64,000 nucleotides of DNA, taken from positions 50,324,181-50,388,180 of the forward strand of contig OZ023218.1 of the NCBI GenBank assembly GCA_963995525.1, read 5' to 3'. Below, piece by piece: positions 33,684 through 44,029 of this stretch (the first letter of the stretch is position 1; each line of letters starts with the position of its first letter). The notes below the pieces were generated by a model. That model was not told where the DNA came from, searched no databases, and saw only the letters and a program-made list of their open reading frames with translations. The stretch is from Escarpia spicata (lineage: Eukaryota > Annelida > Polychaeta > Sabellida > Siboglinidae). The position numbers and the translations under genes were made by a program.

Positions 33684-35245
33684 CATCTTTTTCAAACGAA
33701 AACCTTTCGACATTATTGGCATTATTGAAACAAAACTGACAAATGATATGCCCACTAGCAAGTTTGACGTTGATGGATATGAATTATTCCGAGCTGATAG
33801 GAAGAAAATCTTGTAAAAAGACAGGAGGAGAATGTGATCTTTACATTGGAGACAACGTTTACTTTGAAGAAAAACCAGATTTCATACCACAATAGTCACA
33901 TTAAAAAACAAACATAAGATTATCATTGCAAGCACATACATACCTCCAAATGAAAAGATTAACTGGTTTGATTAAATGGATCAGCCACTAAATAACTTTA
34001 GTTATACTAAGCTGGAGTTCATCATCAATGGTGATCTTAACTGTGATTTATTAAAACAACCATTAGAAAATCACACTAAGCACTTTGTACACAAATGTAT
34101 GTCACATCAGTTAACTCAGCTTGTTAACAAACTCACCAGAGCAACATCCACAAGTTGTACCTTGATTGATGTGATTATGACTACTGAGCCTGATAAGATA
34201 GTAAAGCATGAAGTCATATCTGGTGGAATTGCAGACCACTATCTTGTCTACTGTGTCACCTCTTATAAGTCCCACGCACCTACACAAACTCATAGAACAG
34301 TGGAAATTAGAAAGTTCAAAAACTTTGATAAAAACTACTTTTGTAATGAATTAGACATGTGCGACTGGAGTTCTGTTGAGGACGTGGAAGAGGTTTACAA
34401 GAGATTTAAGGATCTCTTTACACATGTATGTGACAAACACTGCCCATTTGTTACTAGACGAGTCATGAAATCATTTCTTCCGTGGTTAACTGAGGAAATT
34501 AAAGATGATATTAAAGTTAAATATTATTTTGAAAAAAGCACATTCTAAAGGATTATAAATATTTTGGCAAATGTATAGGCACTTCAGGAATGTCGTTTCG
34601 AATTCTCTCAAGACTGCAAAGTGGGACTGCTACACTGGTCGAATCGGGGAAAATCAGAAGAAACCAAAATTGTTTGGGAAATGTCTAAGGAAAACCCAAG
34701 TCCAGCCCCAAAGGTGTACTTGTTGAAGGTCAAATAATTACTGATCCCAAATGTAAGGTCAATGCATTCAACGAGTATTTTATATCCATTGATCAAGAAT
34801 TGGCATGTAGGCTTTCACCAGCTACCAGAATTCATATCAACAATGAACCACTTAAAAATGTATCAGTAGCCAAATAACTTGGTACGTATATCGACTCAAA
34901 CCAAAAATGGGATGACCACATTAAAAGCATGATTCCAAAAAATTCATCCAAAATAGGAATCCTAAGATATCTTCATAAACTAGTATCAATCAACATTCTC
35001 AGGCAATTTTATAATGCAATAGTTCAACTACACTTCGATTATGGAGATGTAATCTATGATTCAGCCTCAAAATCAAACAAAACTAGATTACAGAAACTAC
35101 AGACCAGAGCTACTAGACTCATATCTGGGTCTAGTCCTAGGCAAAATAGAAACATTATGTTTAAGACACTAGGCTGGTTATCACTACAGCAAAGAAAGGA
35201 TTTTAGTAAATGTGTTCTTATGTATAAGTGTGTAAATGGTACCAT
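33684..35245 (+). pseudogene. LINE endonuclease and C-terminal RT remnant
   Basis: After the frameshift, KPFDIIGIIETKLTND and FDVDGYELFRADR mark the endonuclease N-terminus. 33976-34548 (190 codons) holds FIINGDLNCDLL and GGIADHYLVY, the later endonuclease motifs, then the linker WLTEEIKDDIKVKYY. Several frame changes between 34548 and 34930 carry the linker and then the post-catalytic region, with the whole RT palm absent. 34929-35245 is the C-terminal region. The copy cannot make a working enzyme. Confidence 0.75.
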
Positions 35246-35530
35246 ATCAGGTATCACCTCCATACCGTTCATCGGTTTGATGGGGGGACAATAACCTTTC
35301 AATGAATATATGACTTGGATATCTTGAAATAAAGTAGAGTAGATATGCGATCATTGTAGTGTTAAGATGATGGCGGAAGCGCACAATTTCGAAAATTCAT
35401 CATTGACGGTGACCTTGTTTGACCTTGCTTATTGCACCACTCGGCAGCTCGATCTACGACCGGAATCGTTGGAACGGATGTAGGGCTTTCAAATGATATC
35501 ACACGTGGGAGTGTGTATGGGGGGACTTAA
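35245..35530 (-). repeat. Outer piece of the right inverted-repeat arm
   Basis: Its reverse complement matches 27700-27990 with the same blocks in the same order, including 'ggttattgtc', 'ggtatggaggtg.tacctga' and the outer poly-C block 'cccccc'. It marks the outer border of the 7.8-kb structure. Confidence 0.7.
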
Positions 35531-36235
35531 ATCGGTCCGATAGATGATTATACCGTTCGCCTATTTGCTTTCACGAGTATTGTCAAGTATTGGCAAACAG
35601 TTGACGTTTGCATGGCCGCACTTTAGGACAACAGCTGTCTACTACAGTTGCGCTTGAGCGAACAGCTTACTAGTAATGGACGCATTTATAAAGAGCACGT
35701 TCGGCTGGTTTTAAATAAGACCAATCAAACACTAAGCCTGAGGTGGTGACGGCACGCCAATCGAAACCCAGTACAAACACTTAAATTGGGTGTGATATTA
35801 AATGTGCAACTTGGGTTTGGGAAAGTTCTATTAACGCGATTTTTTGTAAGCTAATATACATTCGAGATGTACTGTATCAAAACGTGATAATTTCCCATAA
35901 ATACTTTCTTTGCTATTTATGGCTTACATGTTTATGCATAATTTGAGTGTTATCTGCGCAAAAAGCCAATAAATAATTGCGTTCACACGAATCAATTTCA
36001 GCTTCCTGCCACGTGGATGATTAATTAAGCAGCCCAAGTATAATGAATAGTCATGCTCGCGCAGTGAAATACACAGAAACTGGTGACGTCACACACAATG
36101 AACATGTCAGATTTTGAGGTGAGTTGTTGCAAGCAATGGCTTTTTAAATCAGCAATTCGTAGACATAATATATATTGACAGCTACTTTTAACAATGCAGG
36201 AAGCAAACAAACAAAAACAACTACAACTAGAAGCT
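35531..36235. other. No gene recognised
   Basis: Only short ORFs. Contains 'tatttatggcttacatg' and other unique-looking AT-rich sequence. No repeat identified. Confidence 0.5.
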
Positions 36236-38095
36236 TATAATAATAATAATAAATAACTTCTTATGCGCCAATATCCTCAGACAATCCGAGCTCAGTGGCG
36301 CACCAAAACCAAAGGATTAAGCATTCTCGTACTCGTGTGATAGGCGAAAGTCGTCAACAAATGGATGGATGTGCTACGAAGCTAGGGTGGATAGGCGATA
36401 TTGAAAAGATAGGTTTTGAGGTGACGACGGAATGTAACAATATTTTCTGCTGATTTAACATTAATGGGAAGCGAATTCCATATAGTTGGCGCGGCAACTG
36501 AAAAAGCTCGAATTCCAGCCTTTGTCTTATCTCTAGGAACGGATAGCAACTTCGAACTAGACGACCGAAGTTGTTTGGCTTGTCTAGCTGGTGTGAGCAT
36601 TGACTGTAAATAACTAGGTTGTTTGGATGAAAGGGCTTGGTAGGTGATTGTGCAGATCTTAAACATAATGCGATATCGCACGGGGAGCCAATGCAGTGAT
36701 TTTAGAAGTGGCACTGAGCGGGAGAATCGAGGAGATTGTGTGACTACCCTTGCTAAACAATTTTGGACGCGTTGTAGTTTTGCACTATCCTTGATAGCAA
36801 TATTATGAAGGAGGGAATTACAATAATATAATCTGCTGCTAACAAGAGCTGTTGCGATAGTCTTAGCGACAGAAAGCGACATGTGTCGGCGAATGCGGCG
36901 AAGATCACGGATATGATAAAAACAGCAACGGCACGTTTGGGATATGTGTTGTCTGAAATTGAAGTCGCAATCAAAGGTCACTCCTAGATTCCGTACTGAT
37001 GCTGCTGGTGTGATATTTTGACTCAGGATGCATGTTGGAAAAAAGTCATTAAGTTTACCTCGCTGCATTGGAGTACCAATGATGAGGAATTCAGTTTTGT
37101 CTGCATTTAACTTTAATTAGCTATCGGTCATCCATGAGAAAACATATTGGAGACAATCGTTGAGTCGGTTTAGAGAGTGACTTGTATCGGGCGTGGCCAA
37201 GGAAATGTAGATCTGTGTGTCATCTGCATAAAGGTGATGATCCAAGTTATGACCTTGGATTACAGAGCTGAGTGGCGTAGTGTAGAGAGTGAAAAGCATA
37301 GGCCCAAGAACGGAACCCTGGGGAATGCCACATGAAGTGGGGAGTGAGGTTGAAAAGTAATTATATATCTTTATACATTGATGTCTATTGGTTAGATATA
37401 AAGAAACCAGGTCAGAGCTGTGCCAGATATGCCATACCACATTGATAAACGTTTGACAAGAGTGTTGTGATCAATGGTATCAAAGGCGGCAGACAGATCA
37501 AGCAAGGTAAGTGCAGTAACTTTGCCTTTGTCAATGTTTAATATAACATCATTGTGTACTTTTAGGAGAGCAGTCTCTGTAGAATGAAATTGTTTGTATG
37601 CTGATTGGAGCACGCTGGATAAACAAGTTGAGCTGGTATGACACCTTAGACGGCTTGCTACAACTTTCTCAAGTATCTTAGAAATAAAGCTAAGATTAGA
37701 AATTGGCCTATAATTTTTGAAATCATCTTTAGGCAGAGAAATCTGCTTGAGAACAGGATTTACATGTGCGTGTTTAAAATCGTCTGGGAATTTATCCGAA
37801 CTCAGTGATACATTTATAATATTCGTTATTGTACCCAGTAAAGAGTCAAGACATGCTTTTAGTAGTATGGTTGATAATGGATCGAGATCGCATGACTTAT
37901 TTGGGGAGGACATTATTATTTTCATCACTTCATCAACTGTGGCTGGCTCAAACAATACAAGTGGAGAATTTCCTTGTGGGGAGTCCACATTTACAGTACT
38001 TAAAGTGTGACATGGAAAAGCAGAACGTATAAGACTTATTTTATTTTTGAAATGACTAGAAAACGAGTCACACATGCATTATGCGTTGTTTATTT
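36236..38095 (-). mobile_element. L2-like LINE, RT nearly complete, 5'-truncated
   Basis: The minus-strand 3' end is (ATT)n at 36236-36253 after 'ggcgcataagaagtt'. Three open segments cover most of the RT and C-terminus: 38075-37392, 37440-37117 and 37068-36382. The endonuclease is absent, and similarity stops at about 38095. This is the best-preserved L2-like RT in the window, with one frameshift near 37420 and one break near 37100. Confidence 0.85.
36382..38075 (-). pseudogene. L2-like reverse transcriptase, two frame breaks
   Basis: 38075-37392 (227 codons) has SCDLDPLSTILLKACLDSLL, PDDFKHAHVNPVLKQISLPK, NYRPISNLSFISKILEKVVA and LLDLSAAFDTIDHNTLVKRL. 37440-37117 has SCGIPQGSVLGPMLF and HHLYADDTQIYI, the catalytic Asp pair. 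37068-36382 has VRNLGVTFDCDFNFRQHISQ, RVQNCLARVV, LHWLPVRYRIMFKI and APTIWNSLPINVKSA, and a natural C-terminus (YLFNIAYPP). Two small indels break the frame, so it is not functional as it stands. Confidence 0.85.
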
Positions 38096-38639
38096 AACCT
38101 GCTTCTAATGCCGTCCATCGGGTAACTTTTCAATTAAGTAGAATTATAACATCCGACCCATCAGTTTGACTGCCCGCTCGGGGGCGACGGCGACGGCGAC
38201 GGCAGCAGTCGGTGCGGGTTGGGTACGTGTGACTACTGGTCTTGCCTTTCCAGTCAGCCGTTTTTGAATAGTCCCCGTTTCCCCATGTATTTTAACCGAA
38301 ACATGAAAATGTGAGATTCGTACGTTCACAGATTGTTTCTGATGCTACAGGTACGATTGTTAATAAACTTAGCTGGCATGTCACAATTAAATGTAAACGT
38401 TTTAGGTTTGTTAAAAAGTACGCAATACCGTGTTGCTACGGAATTTTGGACACCAACAGTTCTGCACTCGAGTATACATTACTTTTTATCCATGAATATA
38501 TTAATCAATATAATAATAGATCAGATCACGCTATGCTGTTTCATGTGAATAGCAAATTTGATGTTAATAGTACTCGCTAAAAACAAACAAATTAAACATT
38601 TATTTTTGACATGTTATTTTATTGTTCCTGTGCACTCGG
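38096..38639. other. No gene recognised; GCGACG-rich patch
   Basis: 38180-38205 is a short 'cgacgg' repeat. The 61-codon minus ORF over it and the 89-codon plus ORF at 38311-38580 have no recognisable motif. Confidence 0.45.
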
Positions 38640-39412
38640 AATTAGCTGCCCTTGAATTGATTGGCAGAATAATACAGCAAATGGATAATGGCGAAATCCC
38701 TTTCAATATTTATCTGGATTTATGAAAAGCTTTTGATACATTAGATCACGAAATTCTATTATACTCTGCCTTAAGCTTTCTTAGAAGTTATTTAACAAAT
38801 CGCAAACACTATGCTGATTTTTCACTTACTAAGTCATAAACAATATATATATAAAGTGGAGTCCCCCAGGGATCAATTCTTGGATCCCTTTTATTTATCA
38901 TTTATATAAACGACACAGCCAATGCTACAACATTGTTCAATACAATCATCCATGCTGATGATACTACCTTAACTAGCAATCAAAATACTTTTAATCATAT
39001 AAATGATAGCAACATCAGTCAAAATATAAACGATGAAATAAGCAAAGTAACAACTTGGTTGCAAGTTAATAAGTTATAACTTACTGTTAACAAACAAAAC
39101 TTATACTATTTCATACCCCTTTTAAAAAGATAACTCTAATGGTATTGGATTATTTCCGGTTGATAATTTCAATTTTCTAGGCCTTACTATTAACAAACAC
39201 ATGTGTTGGAAAAATCATGTAAATAGAATAACTAACAAAATCTCACAGACTATTCGGATTTTTAATAAACTAAAACACATTCTACATTGCAACATTTTAC
39301 TCAAAATGTATAATGCTTTAATCTTTTGTAACCTCAATTACGCAATACTAGCATGGAGATGCCAAACAAATCGTTTACAAAAACTTGGCCCATATGTATA
39401 TATACAACATTA
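38640..39412 (+). mobile_element. Degenerate LINE fragment, same family as 41990-47416
   Basis: Plus-strand frames read LELIGRIIQQMDNGE, FNIYLDL*KAFDTLDHEILL, SGVPQGSILGSLLFIIYIND, IIHADDTTLTSN (catalytic YADD with Y to H) and ISKVTTWLQVNKL. Post-RT remnants follow to 39400. Sequence and motif order match the LINE ORF2 at 45787-46700. Many stops are present. Confidence 0.8.
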
Positions 39413-39442
39413 ATTATTAGAGCAATAATAAAGGAAAACACA

Positions 39443-39624
39443 CAGTGCCCTCTGGATAAGGGTGAACCTCCAGGGACCCATGACAATACTGATAAGTGGA
39501 ATTTCTGATAACTAGAATATCAGAAGGTCCCCTTATTAGGACCTATTCCCAGGACCGAGGAAAAAGATTGACTTAATTTAGCGAAAATCAACTTGTGTGA
39601 GTTCGAGTTATCTGGAGTGCACTG
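39443..39624. mobile_element. pogo/Tigger-like MITE (182 bp)
   Basis: Ends CAGTGCCCTCTGGATAA (39443) and, reversed, CAGTGCACTCCAGATAACTC (from 39624) form TIRs of about 17 bases with three mismatches. TA follows the right end; the left flank is CA, probably a decayed TA. The sequence 'gataactcgaac' inside the right TIR is typical of pogo/Tigger termini. There is no coding capacity. Confidence 0.7.
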
Positions 39625-39639
39625 TATATGACCGATGTA

Positions 39640-40600
39640 TACAGGTTATTGTGTAGACGGAAATTAAGAGTTGGCCAAAGTAATGGATTGGATTTAGTAT
39701 GATTGAATCAGCACAACAAGGCTCGCTTGTATTACTTTTCCATTTAGCCAGCTGTGCATTTGGTGATAAGTTCCATAATCTAATATCTAAATTGAATTAA
39801 TCTGCACTGTGCTGAATTATTTAACTCATATTTAGGCTCAGTTTCCCAAATTCAACTGTGTTTATTTGCAGGAACATTTTGACCATGAACAGTTTGAAAA
39901 TAGCCGAGCTGATGGAAAGAGGAAATTGAATTCTTGAATCAACAATGCCATTAATTAGACAATGGGTCACCTGACATGAGATGGTGCATGACTTTGTTCT
40001 GCCCCATTCAGTTCTTTGCGACATCTACTGGGAAGTTGAATTAACTGACACAGTAGTGATGAAGGTGTCTGACTTTGTTCTGCCACATTAGTTCCATGTG
40101 GCTTCTGCTGGGAATATGTACATCACTACATGTTTCAAATGGATTTGTGCAATCGGTCGATTTGTGCATCTAAATGCACATCATCCCGTCATTATGTTGC
40201 AAAGTAGGAGTACATAATAAAATGTATGCTTTCTTATGCTCATCATGTCTGGATTGTGTTCTACAGCATATTCTTCAAAATTTGTGGAAATAAGTGTGTG
40301 TTATGTGGACTACTGGGTGTAGTGTGTGAAGGTGTATCAATGTGTCAACAAAGTTGCTTCTACAATAATGTTAAAAATTCGTAAAATGTAAATGTTCCAC
40401 GACATTCTCATTGTTTTAGGAATCTTCTGTCGCAACCACTGTCACACCGTTTTAAAATGGGACCATACCCTTGTTGCTGCTTCCCATACAGCTTGTCCAT
40501 ACTTATGCTGCCTACCTCTAGACAGCACGTTGGCAACCGCCATTACAGCTGGGTTTCTCACGATCTCTCCCAGATGCTCTTTCTACACCTGCCATCGCCT
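39640..40600. other. No gene; contains an ~85-bp tandem duplication
   Basis: 'tgactttgttctgcc' with following 'cattagttc'-like and 'ctgctggga'-like blocks occurs near 39988 and again near 40070, giving a two-unit direct repeat. The 94-codon ORF at 40392-40676 overlaps the start of the RTE relic and is not supported. Confidence 0.5.
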
Positions 40601-40614
40601 TTTTATACCTAGTC

Positions 40615-41165
40615 TAAACAGTCGAACACTTCACCTACCTAGGCAGCTCCACCAACAACCATCGATCAAGAACTAAACTGCAGAGTGGTGAAAGCGTCAG
40701 CAGCCTTCAATCAGCTGAGGAAAATTTGGTACAACAAGAAATTTACCTTGAAATCTAAACTCAAACGCTATACCGACCCTCCTATATGGATGTGAAACAT
40801 GGCAACTAAAAACAAATCAAGAAAACAAAATTGATGCGTTCGACACTGATTTAAATGCCTGCGAAAAATCTTGGTCATACACTGGGGCGACCACGTGACG
40901 AATATAGGTAACCGGATACGATCAGGGCAACCTTTGGCATCATTTACTATCTGCAGAAGACGAATGAGCTGGCTCGGCCATGTCACGTGGCTCCCACCTA
41001 CGAAACCTGCCCAACATGCGCTATGGTGGATACCAACTGGCCAGAGAAAGAGGGGACGACGAAGATTGAACTGGCGCCAAACAATCGACCGCGACCTACA
41101 GTTGGTCAACAAACAGCGACAGATCTGGATGGCGTGCTTTGACTGCCTCGTGCATCTGTAGACGC
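40615..41165 (+). mobile_element. RTE-like LINE C-terminal fragment
   Basis: Frame-broken plus-strand translation gives VEHFTYLGS, CRVVKASAAFNQLRKIWYNK, a CLRKILVIHWGDHVTN block and, in the open frame to 41161, RRRMSWLGHVTWLPP and TGQRKRGRRRLNWRQTIDRD. This is the characteristic C-terminal end of RTE-type ORF2 proteins, whose fragments are often annotated as craniofacial-development-2-like. It has no RT core and is not the same stretch as the RTE fragment at 20790-21055. Confidence 0.8.
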
Positions 41166-41169
41166 GGGA

Positions 41170-41985
41170 GTATGCGCGGCAATGAGCCATGCCTAATTTA
41201 TGCATCGTGAAACACCGTATCTGTACACAACAATGTAATTGTTTACCACGCTTCACTGAGTGCACCTGCACTCGTCTGTAAATTATAGTGTAACACAATC
41301 TGCTCAGTCTACGACTGTGTGTGCTAGCCTGTCATTTCTACTTTAACAAACTGACAAGGAAATAAGATTCTGAAAACATATAAATGGTAGAAATGTTACA
41401 ATGTTTAATGAGTGTATTAAATGTCTACTTCCGCTTGTGTAAATTACTAGGTGGTATGATTTATGAAGCGTGGGGTCGGGGCCGGGATCCCATTTCAACA
41501 TACCAATATTGGTGGTATGTCTGATCCGCGAGAACACCGCTGAGCCCGGAGCTTCAGTTTGGCACTCGGCTGTCTATTCGCTCATACATGACATCGGAAG
41601 ACGAGTGGGGGGCTGTTGAAGATTTTCTGCGGCGACGCTCTTCAAAAACCTCAATAAAGGCTCACCGAAACATCTTCGGATTCACCAGAAACATCCAATT
41701 CAACAATTAGGGAAGATAATCCTATTTCCAGTCCCCATCAAACAATTCCCACCATCAGAACGCACGCTCCTTTCCTAGAAGGTGAAGGTGAAGGTCGCCC
41801 ACTATTTACATTGCTACAACAGTGCCTCCTCGAATAAGCAACGAAATGTGTAGTTAAACTTCATGTTCGAACCTGGGAATGAACAGAGAGTTCCATGGAT
41901 CGCCCAAGATGAGAGAAAAAAGATGCAGAAAATTTGAGGTATCTCCAAGTGAATCTATCTTGACATTGGTACAACTTTTAGTTGT
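41170..41985. other. No gene; dispersed repeat relative at 41543-41700
   Basis: 41543-41640 matches the repeat at 23400-23690. A short frame beginning MTSEDEWGAVEDFLRRR (from 41588) is visible but closes quickly. 41780-41800 has 'gaaggtgaaggtgaaggtcg', a small triplet-like repeat. Confidence 0.5.
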
Positions 41986-42191
41986 GATCTGATCAATTAT
42001 TTCCCGCCAATGGACACTACAGGTGGTTACTTTGCCAGCAGCCTGTAAAGACCGGCACTGGACCGTGGAGATTGTCTTGTGATTGTGACTGGTGACTGTG
42101 TTAGCCATTACACGGTTGCTGGCCTGCTCACTGGACTGTATCGTTGCTACCGGTGTTTAATTGCTAACTTAACGGCCAGGTGTTCGCCGCG

Positions 42192-42935
42192 ATGCCAAGG
42201 AAGAATGAAAAGCGTGCTGCTGAAGCAGATCAAACACCCGAAGTCAATGCTGCTATTACGCTTAACACCGACGTAAAACAGCTCGTTCAAGACAGCGTAA
42301 GAACGGCCATCACAGAGCTGCTGGATACGGATGGGGATTTCATGAAATCAATTGTTTCTTCAGTCAGTAATGCTCTGTCTCGCTTTATAGCAGACAACGA
42401 AGTGTTAATGAACAAACTGATCCAGAAGATAATTAAATCACCGGAGTTGGGCAGTGTCAAACAAGACGTATACGCCGCCTGCCAAATGGACATAAAACGA
42501 GTGTCGGACAACGCAGCTGTCCTGCATGAGAGGATCGCAGATCTCGAAACGGCAAAACAATCAATTACCGACGAGATTGACCAAATGGAACAATACAGCA
42601 GACGCAACTGCCTCCTCATCCACGGAGTGTCGGAGAACGATACTGACATGTTGAAAGCGTCTATAGATGTGTTCAACACAAAACTCGGCCTCGACGTGAA
42701 CCGTGACGTCATAGACCGCAGCCACCGACTCGGGCAGAAAACAGACACCAGCCGTAAACCTAGACCAATCATCGTCAAATTCAAAGACTATAACGTCCGC
42801 AATGACATTTTCATGGCAAAAAGGAGACTGAAAGGGTCCCAGATTGTCGTTACCGAAAACCTAACAAAAAGAAGGTCAGAGTTGCTAAGGAAGTGCCGGG
42901 AAATGAGGGACGTAAAAGCAACAATGAACAATTGA
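42192..42935 (+). CDS. LINE ORF1 protein: coiled coil and RRM-like domain
   Basis: 247 codons, open, from ATG 42192 (a frame starts earlier at 42180, but gcgATGCCAAGG is the better start). Residues ~85-145 are heptad-like (ADLETAKQSITDEIDQMEQY), a coiled coil for trimer or multimer formation. Residues ~145-235 (SRRNCLLIHGVSEND, DRSHRLGQKTDTSRKPRPII, AKRRLKGSQIVVTENLT) resemble the RRM-like part of L1/Tx1/CR1-type ORF1 proteins that bind element RNA. It ends in a basic KCREMRDVKATMNN tail. No frame lesion is visible, unlike ORF2. Confidence 0.8.
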   Translation: MPRKNEKRAAEADQTPEVNAAITLNTDVKQLVQDSVRTAITELLDTDGDFMKSIVSSVSNALSRFIADNEVLMNKLIQKIIKSPELGSVKQDVYAACQMDIKRVSDNAAVLHERIADLETAKQSITDEIDQMEQYSRRNCLLIHGVSENDTDMLKASIDVFNTKLGLDVNRDVIDRSHRLGQKTDTSRKPRPIIVKFKDYNVRNDIFMAKRRLKGSQIVVTENLTKRRSELLRKCREMRDVKATMNN

Positions 42936-44029
42936 CGGTCGTGTAGTGTGCCTCCTGGTAAACGGGAGGAAAGTTACCTTAACAACTGAACAACACCTGC
43001 GACAACTTCAGCGTCGCTAGGGAGATCTTAACTATCTCATGGTCAGTATACCGTATGGCCCATGGCTTTTCATGGCTAGTTTTTTTTCCAAGCGGTAATC
43101 ATTCTGGTCATGTGCCTGTGGCCAATGCATTTATGCTGCATTTATTATTATAATAAGTTATGCTGTGAGTCAGACTCCAGTGTGACTAACATGCCTAGTC
43201 ACCTGTTTTGTGTTTTTTCCTTACTTGTTCTTTTCCTTATTATCCCTCTTACCCTTCACTTGTGTTTAATCAAAGTAACGTTTAATTGTAAATTGCTTTT
43301 GAATGTCAATACTACAATACCAAACGTGACCTTTTTTAACGATTTTGTTAACGCTATGTCTAAACTCGTTTTAGCTATGTTAACGTTATTGCATAGGCTC
43401 ACTTACAAAATGTTATCAAAGGACTTTATAGTACCAATTATGTTTTCTATAAAGCATTTAATGTTTTTGATATATGTTGTTTTGCTAACATTTACTCTTG
43501 AGCGAACTGCTCCACATGAAATTACGTTTTATTTAAATAGTGCAATTTCATATCATCGACATTTTAGTCTACAGCTATATGGTGTGCATCGATGTGTATT
43601 GATGTACGGTCTATATTCACGTTGTTTTCATTTTTGGGAGGGCAATGTTTATACATTTTCTTTTCACAACGTTTAGTGTTAGTTACTTTACATTTAGTTT
43701 TGTTGGGACAATGCACTATGTATAAACAAACATTAGTGTCCACTTTATAATCATGTTGTGTTTTGTTCGATATACTTATTTGCTTATTTTCACTCTACAT
43801 TCATGTTGTGGCAATACATCTGCTGTAATTTACTTTTACTTTTTTGCGCTGATGCAGTAACTACATTGTGTTATATATGCATGCGGACTATTCGTAATAT
43901 TCTCTTTTATAAAATGTATTTATATAATGCTCAGGGTATAGCTTGTGCAGCTCTTTTACAACGTCTAATCTATGTTTATATGATATGTCCTGTAAACACA
44001 GAGCACTATTGTTTATTCAATTTTCCAAT
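42936..44029 (+). other. T-rich spacer between LINE ORF1 and ORF2
   Basis: About 1.1 kb of T-rich sequence. Frames at 43110-43676 and 43758-44033 are hydrophobic-looking only because of T content and lack any motif. It probably is the untranslated inter-ORF region. Confidence 0.5.

Larger units (their letters stand above)
32860..35245 (+). mobile_element. CR1-like LINE with 2A peptide, RT core deleted
   Basis: One polyprotein-like frame starts at 32869: a hydrophobic stretch, two 2A-like motifs, a PHD finger and then an APE-like endonuclease (~33600-34300). The RT should follow at ~34700, but the sequence passes from 'DPKCKVNAFNEYFISIDQ' directly to the post-RT region 'LGTYIDSNQKWDDHI', so the catalytic core is deleted. 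The C-terminal region (34929-35245: QFYNAIVQLHFDYGDVIYD, LQKLQTRATRLI) ends without a 3' UTR where the inverted-repeat arm resumes at about 35245. PHD fused straight to the endonuclease, plus 2A, recalls CR1-like elements of sea urchin, lancelet and molluscs. Confidence 0.8.
27690..35530. mobile_element. Very large imperfect inverted repeat, foldback-like
   Basis: The left arm (27700 to ~29480) pairs in inverted orientation with three right-arm pieces: 35530-35245, 32530-31900 and 30945-30640. Outermost matches include 'atcatttgaaag', 'gtggtgca.taagca', 'aaggtcaccgtcaaa' and 'atgaattttcgaaattgtgc' (left 27734-27870; right 35510-35385 reversed). Inner matches include 'gtgatgttatacttttaact' and 'cgatggagaa.agtctctct'. 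Two LINEs sit in the right arm (30946-31893 and ~32860-35245). Arm lengths exceed 1.5 kb with an inner spacer of about 1.1 kb. No transposase is recognised, and the target duplication is not resolved. A foldback or long-TIR transposon is the best reading. A segmental inverted duplication is the alternative. Confidence 0.7.

Noticed and set aside
40768..41298. 176-codon minus-strand ORF
   Set aside because: It is a shadow of the RTE C-terminal region, whose known motifs read on the plus strand.
43110..43676. 188-codon ORF between LINE ORF1 and ORF2
   Set aside because: Hydrophobic composition follows from T-rich DNA. No motif is recognised and it lies in the inter-ORF region of the LINE.
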